6,490 nucleotides of DNA from Longimicrobiales bacterium (GTDB lineage Bacteria > Gemmatimonadota > Gemmatimonadetes > Longimicrobiales > Gaopeijiaceae). Where the stretch lies: positions 1-6,490 of the forward strand of contig JAKMDG010000559.1 of assembly GCA_022428035.1 (NCBI GenBank), read 5' to 3'. Of the stretch, positions 5,797 through 6,490 are shown one piece after another. The notes beneath the pieces were generated by a model. The model saw nothing but the letters and a program-made list of their open reading frames with translations, made no database searches and was not told the DNA's origin. Position 1 is the stretch's first letter. Each line of letters begins with the position of its first letter. The position numbers and the translations under genes are program-made.

Positions 5797-6490
5797 CTAC
5801 TGGGCCATGACGATCCAGGCGCTGACCGCAATCCACAAAACGGTGATCACGCCCAGGAGCAACCACTCGAACACGCTCGCCTCCTGCTTGCCCTTCTCAC
5901 CATGAAACCATGCGACGACGGTTGCTGCTCCCACGCCGCATGCAGCGAAGGGCAGCGAAAGGTCGAAGAAGACCTGGTCGAGTCTGCCTCGGTCGACGAG
6001 GTCGCTCACAAAACTGATGAGACCCGCCGCAAACGCACCGGTCACAAGGACGATTTGCGGCACACGACGCCGAATCAGTTGCTGGATATCCGCGGCTTCT
6101 TCGATGCTACCACCGCCCGAGGGTACCCGTCGGCTGGGCCCGGAACCCGTCTCACCACTGAGGATCCGACTTGCATCAGCAGCGCTGGGTCGATGGTTCG
6201 CCTCACGGTTCAGACACCGACGAAGCAGGTCGGCTACCGATGGGTCGACATCGGGGCGCACCTGACGCAGATCCTTCGGATCCGCCGTGAGATGCGCTGT
6301 GATCCACTGCGTGTTCGACTTGGCATCATAAGGGCCTTCGCCCGTGAAGAGCTCGTAACCGAGCACGCCTACGGCATACATATCGGCCAGTTCGGTCAGA
6401 TCCTGGTCGAGTAGCTGTTCCGGGCTCAGATACCGAGGGTCCCCCACCATCTGGCCTGTCTTCGTGATGCGCGTCGCCTCATCGCTGCCG
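5797..6490 (-). CDS. Ser/Thr protein kinase with C-terminal membrane domain, C-terminal part (runs off right edge)
   Basis: About 230 residues of a Hanks-type protein kinase are visible, beginning inside the activation segment. Numbered from the internal Met at 6450, the visible parts are GDPRYLSPEQL (3-13), the APE-like end of the activation loop; DMYAVGVLGYELFTGEGPY (23-41), subdomain IX with its conserved Asp; and CLNREANHRPSA (79-90), subdomain XI with its conserved Arg. The frame continues unbroken to the window edge (T-R-I-T-K-T-G-Q before the Met), so Met at 6450 is not the start. The ATP-binding lobe and catalytic HRD/DFG motifs lie outside the window. After a Gly/Ser-rich linker (99-116) come three probable membrane helices at about 131-150, 161-182 and 193-215, with WFHGEKG (181-187) between the last two. 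The protein ends right after the third helix with no external sensor or TPR domain. The conserved Thr of the P+1 loop (G-T-x-x-Y) is Asp here. Substrate and signal are unknown. Confidence 0.88.
   Translation of the reverse strand, partial: GSDEATRITKTGQMVGDPRYLSPEQLLDQDLTELADMYAVGVLGYELFTGEGPYDAKSNTQWITAHLTADPKDLRQVRPDVDPSVADLLRRCLNREANHRPSAADASRILSGETGSGPSRRVPSGGGSIEEAADIQQLIRRRVPQIVLVTGAFAAGLISFVSDLVDRGRLDQVFFDLSLPFAACGVGAATVVAWFHGEKGKQEASVFEWLLLGVITVLWIAVSAWIVMAQ

Noticed and set aside
5902..6414. A 170-codon open frame on the plus strand.
   Set aside because: It is antisense to the kinase, whose C-lobe motifs are clear, and shows no recognisable domain.

Overview
The window looks like chromosomal DNA from a high-GC bacterium. 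I favour a member of the Gemmatimonadota or a relative. This is inferred from the style of the M28 peptidase, from the kinase ending in a membrane tail with a W-F-H-G-E-K-G motif, and from the density of secreted peptidases. It is not proven. All six genes lie on the minus strand. I see no rRNA, complete tRNA, CRISPR array, insertion sequence, integrase or phage gene.

Read in the direction of transcription, from the right edge to the left, the layout is as follows. (1) The C-terminal part of a membrane-anchored Ser/Thr protein kinase (right edge to 5797) ends in a small hairpin. (2) A gap of about 130 bp follows, the likeliest place for a promoter. (3) A secreted M24-family (Xaa-Pro type) metallopeptidase runs 5663-4260. 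(4) A MATE-family efflux transporter starts 38 bp later (4221-2800). (5) An EVE-domain protein follows after a 97-99 bp gap (2700-2233). (6) A P1/S58 (DmpA-type) self-processing aminopeptidase has a TTG start that overlaps the EVE stop codon (2236-887). (7) An exported M28 peptidase starts 54 bp later and runs off the left edge (832-1).

The M24-MATE-EVE-P1-M28 block could be one transcript or two, with a possible break in the MATE-EVE gap. Three peptidases of unrelated mechanism (binuclear metal M24, N-terminal nucleophile P1, zinc M28) all carry N-terminal export or anchor signals. The shared theme is therefore breakdown of peptides outside the cytoplasm. The MATE exporter and the EVE protein have no obvious biochemical link to that theme.

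I found no clearly new system. The points most worth a second look are the Asp in place of the conserved P+1-loop Thr in the kinase, the cysteine-containing insert before the self-cleavage site of the P1 peptidase, the TTGA stop/start overlap, and the shifted His motif of the M24 enzyme.
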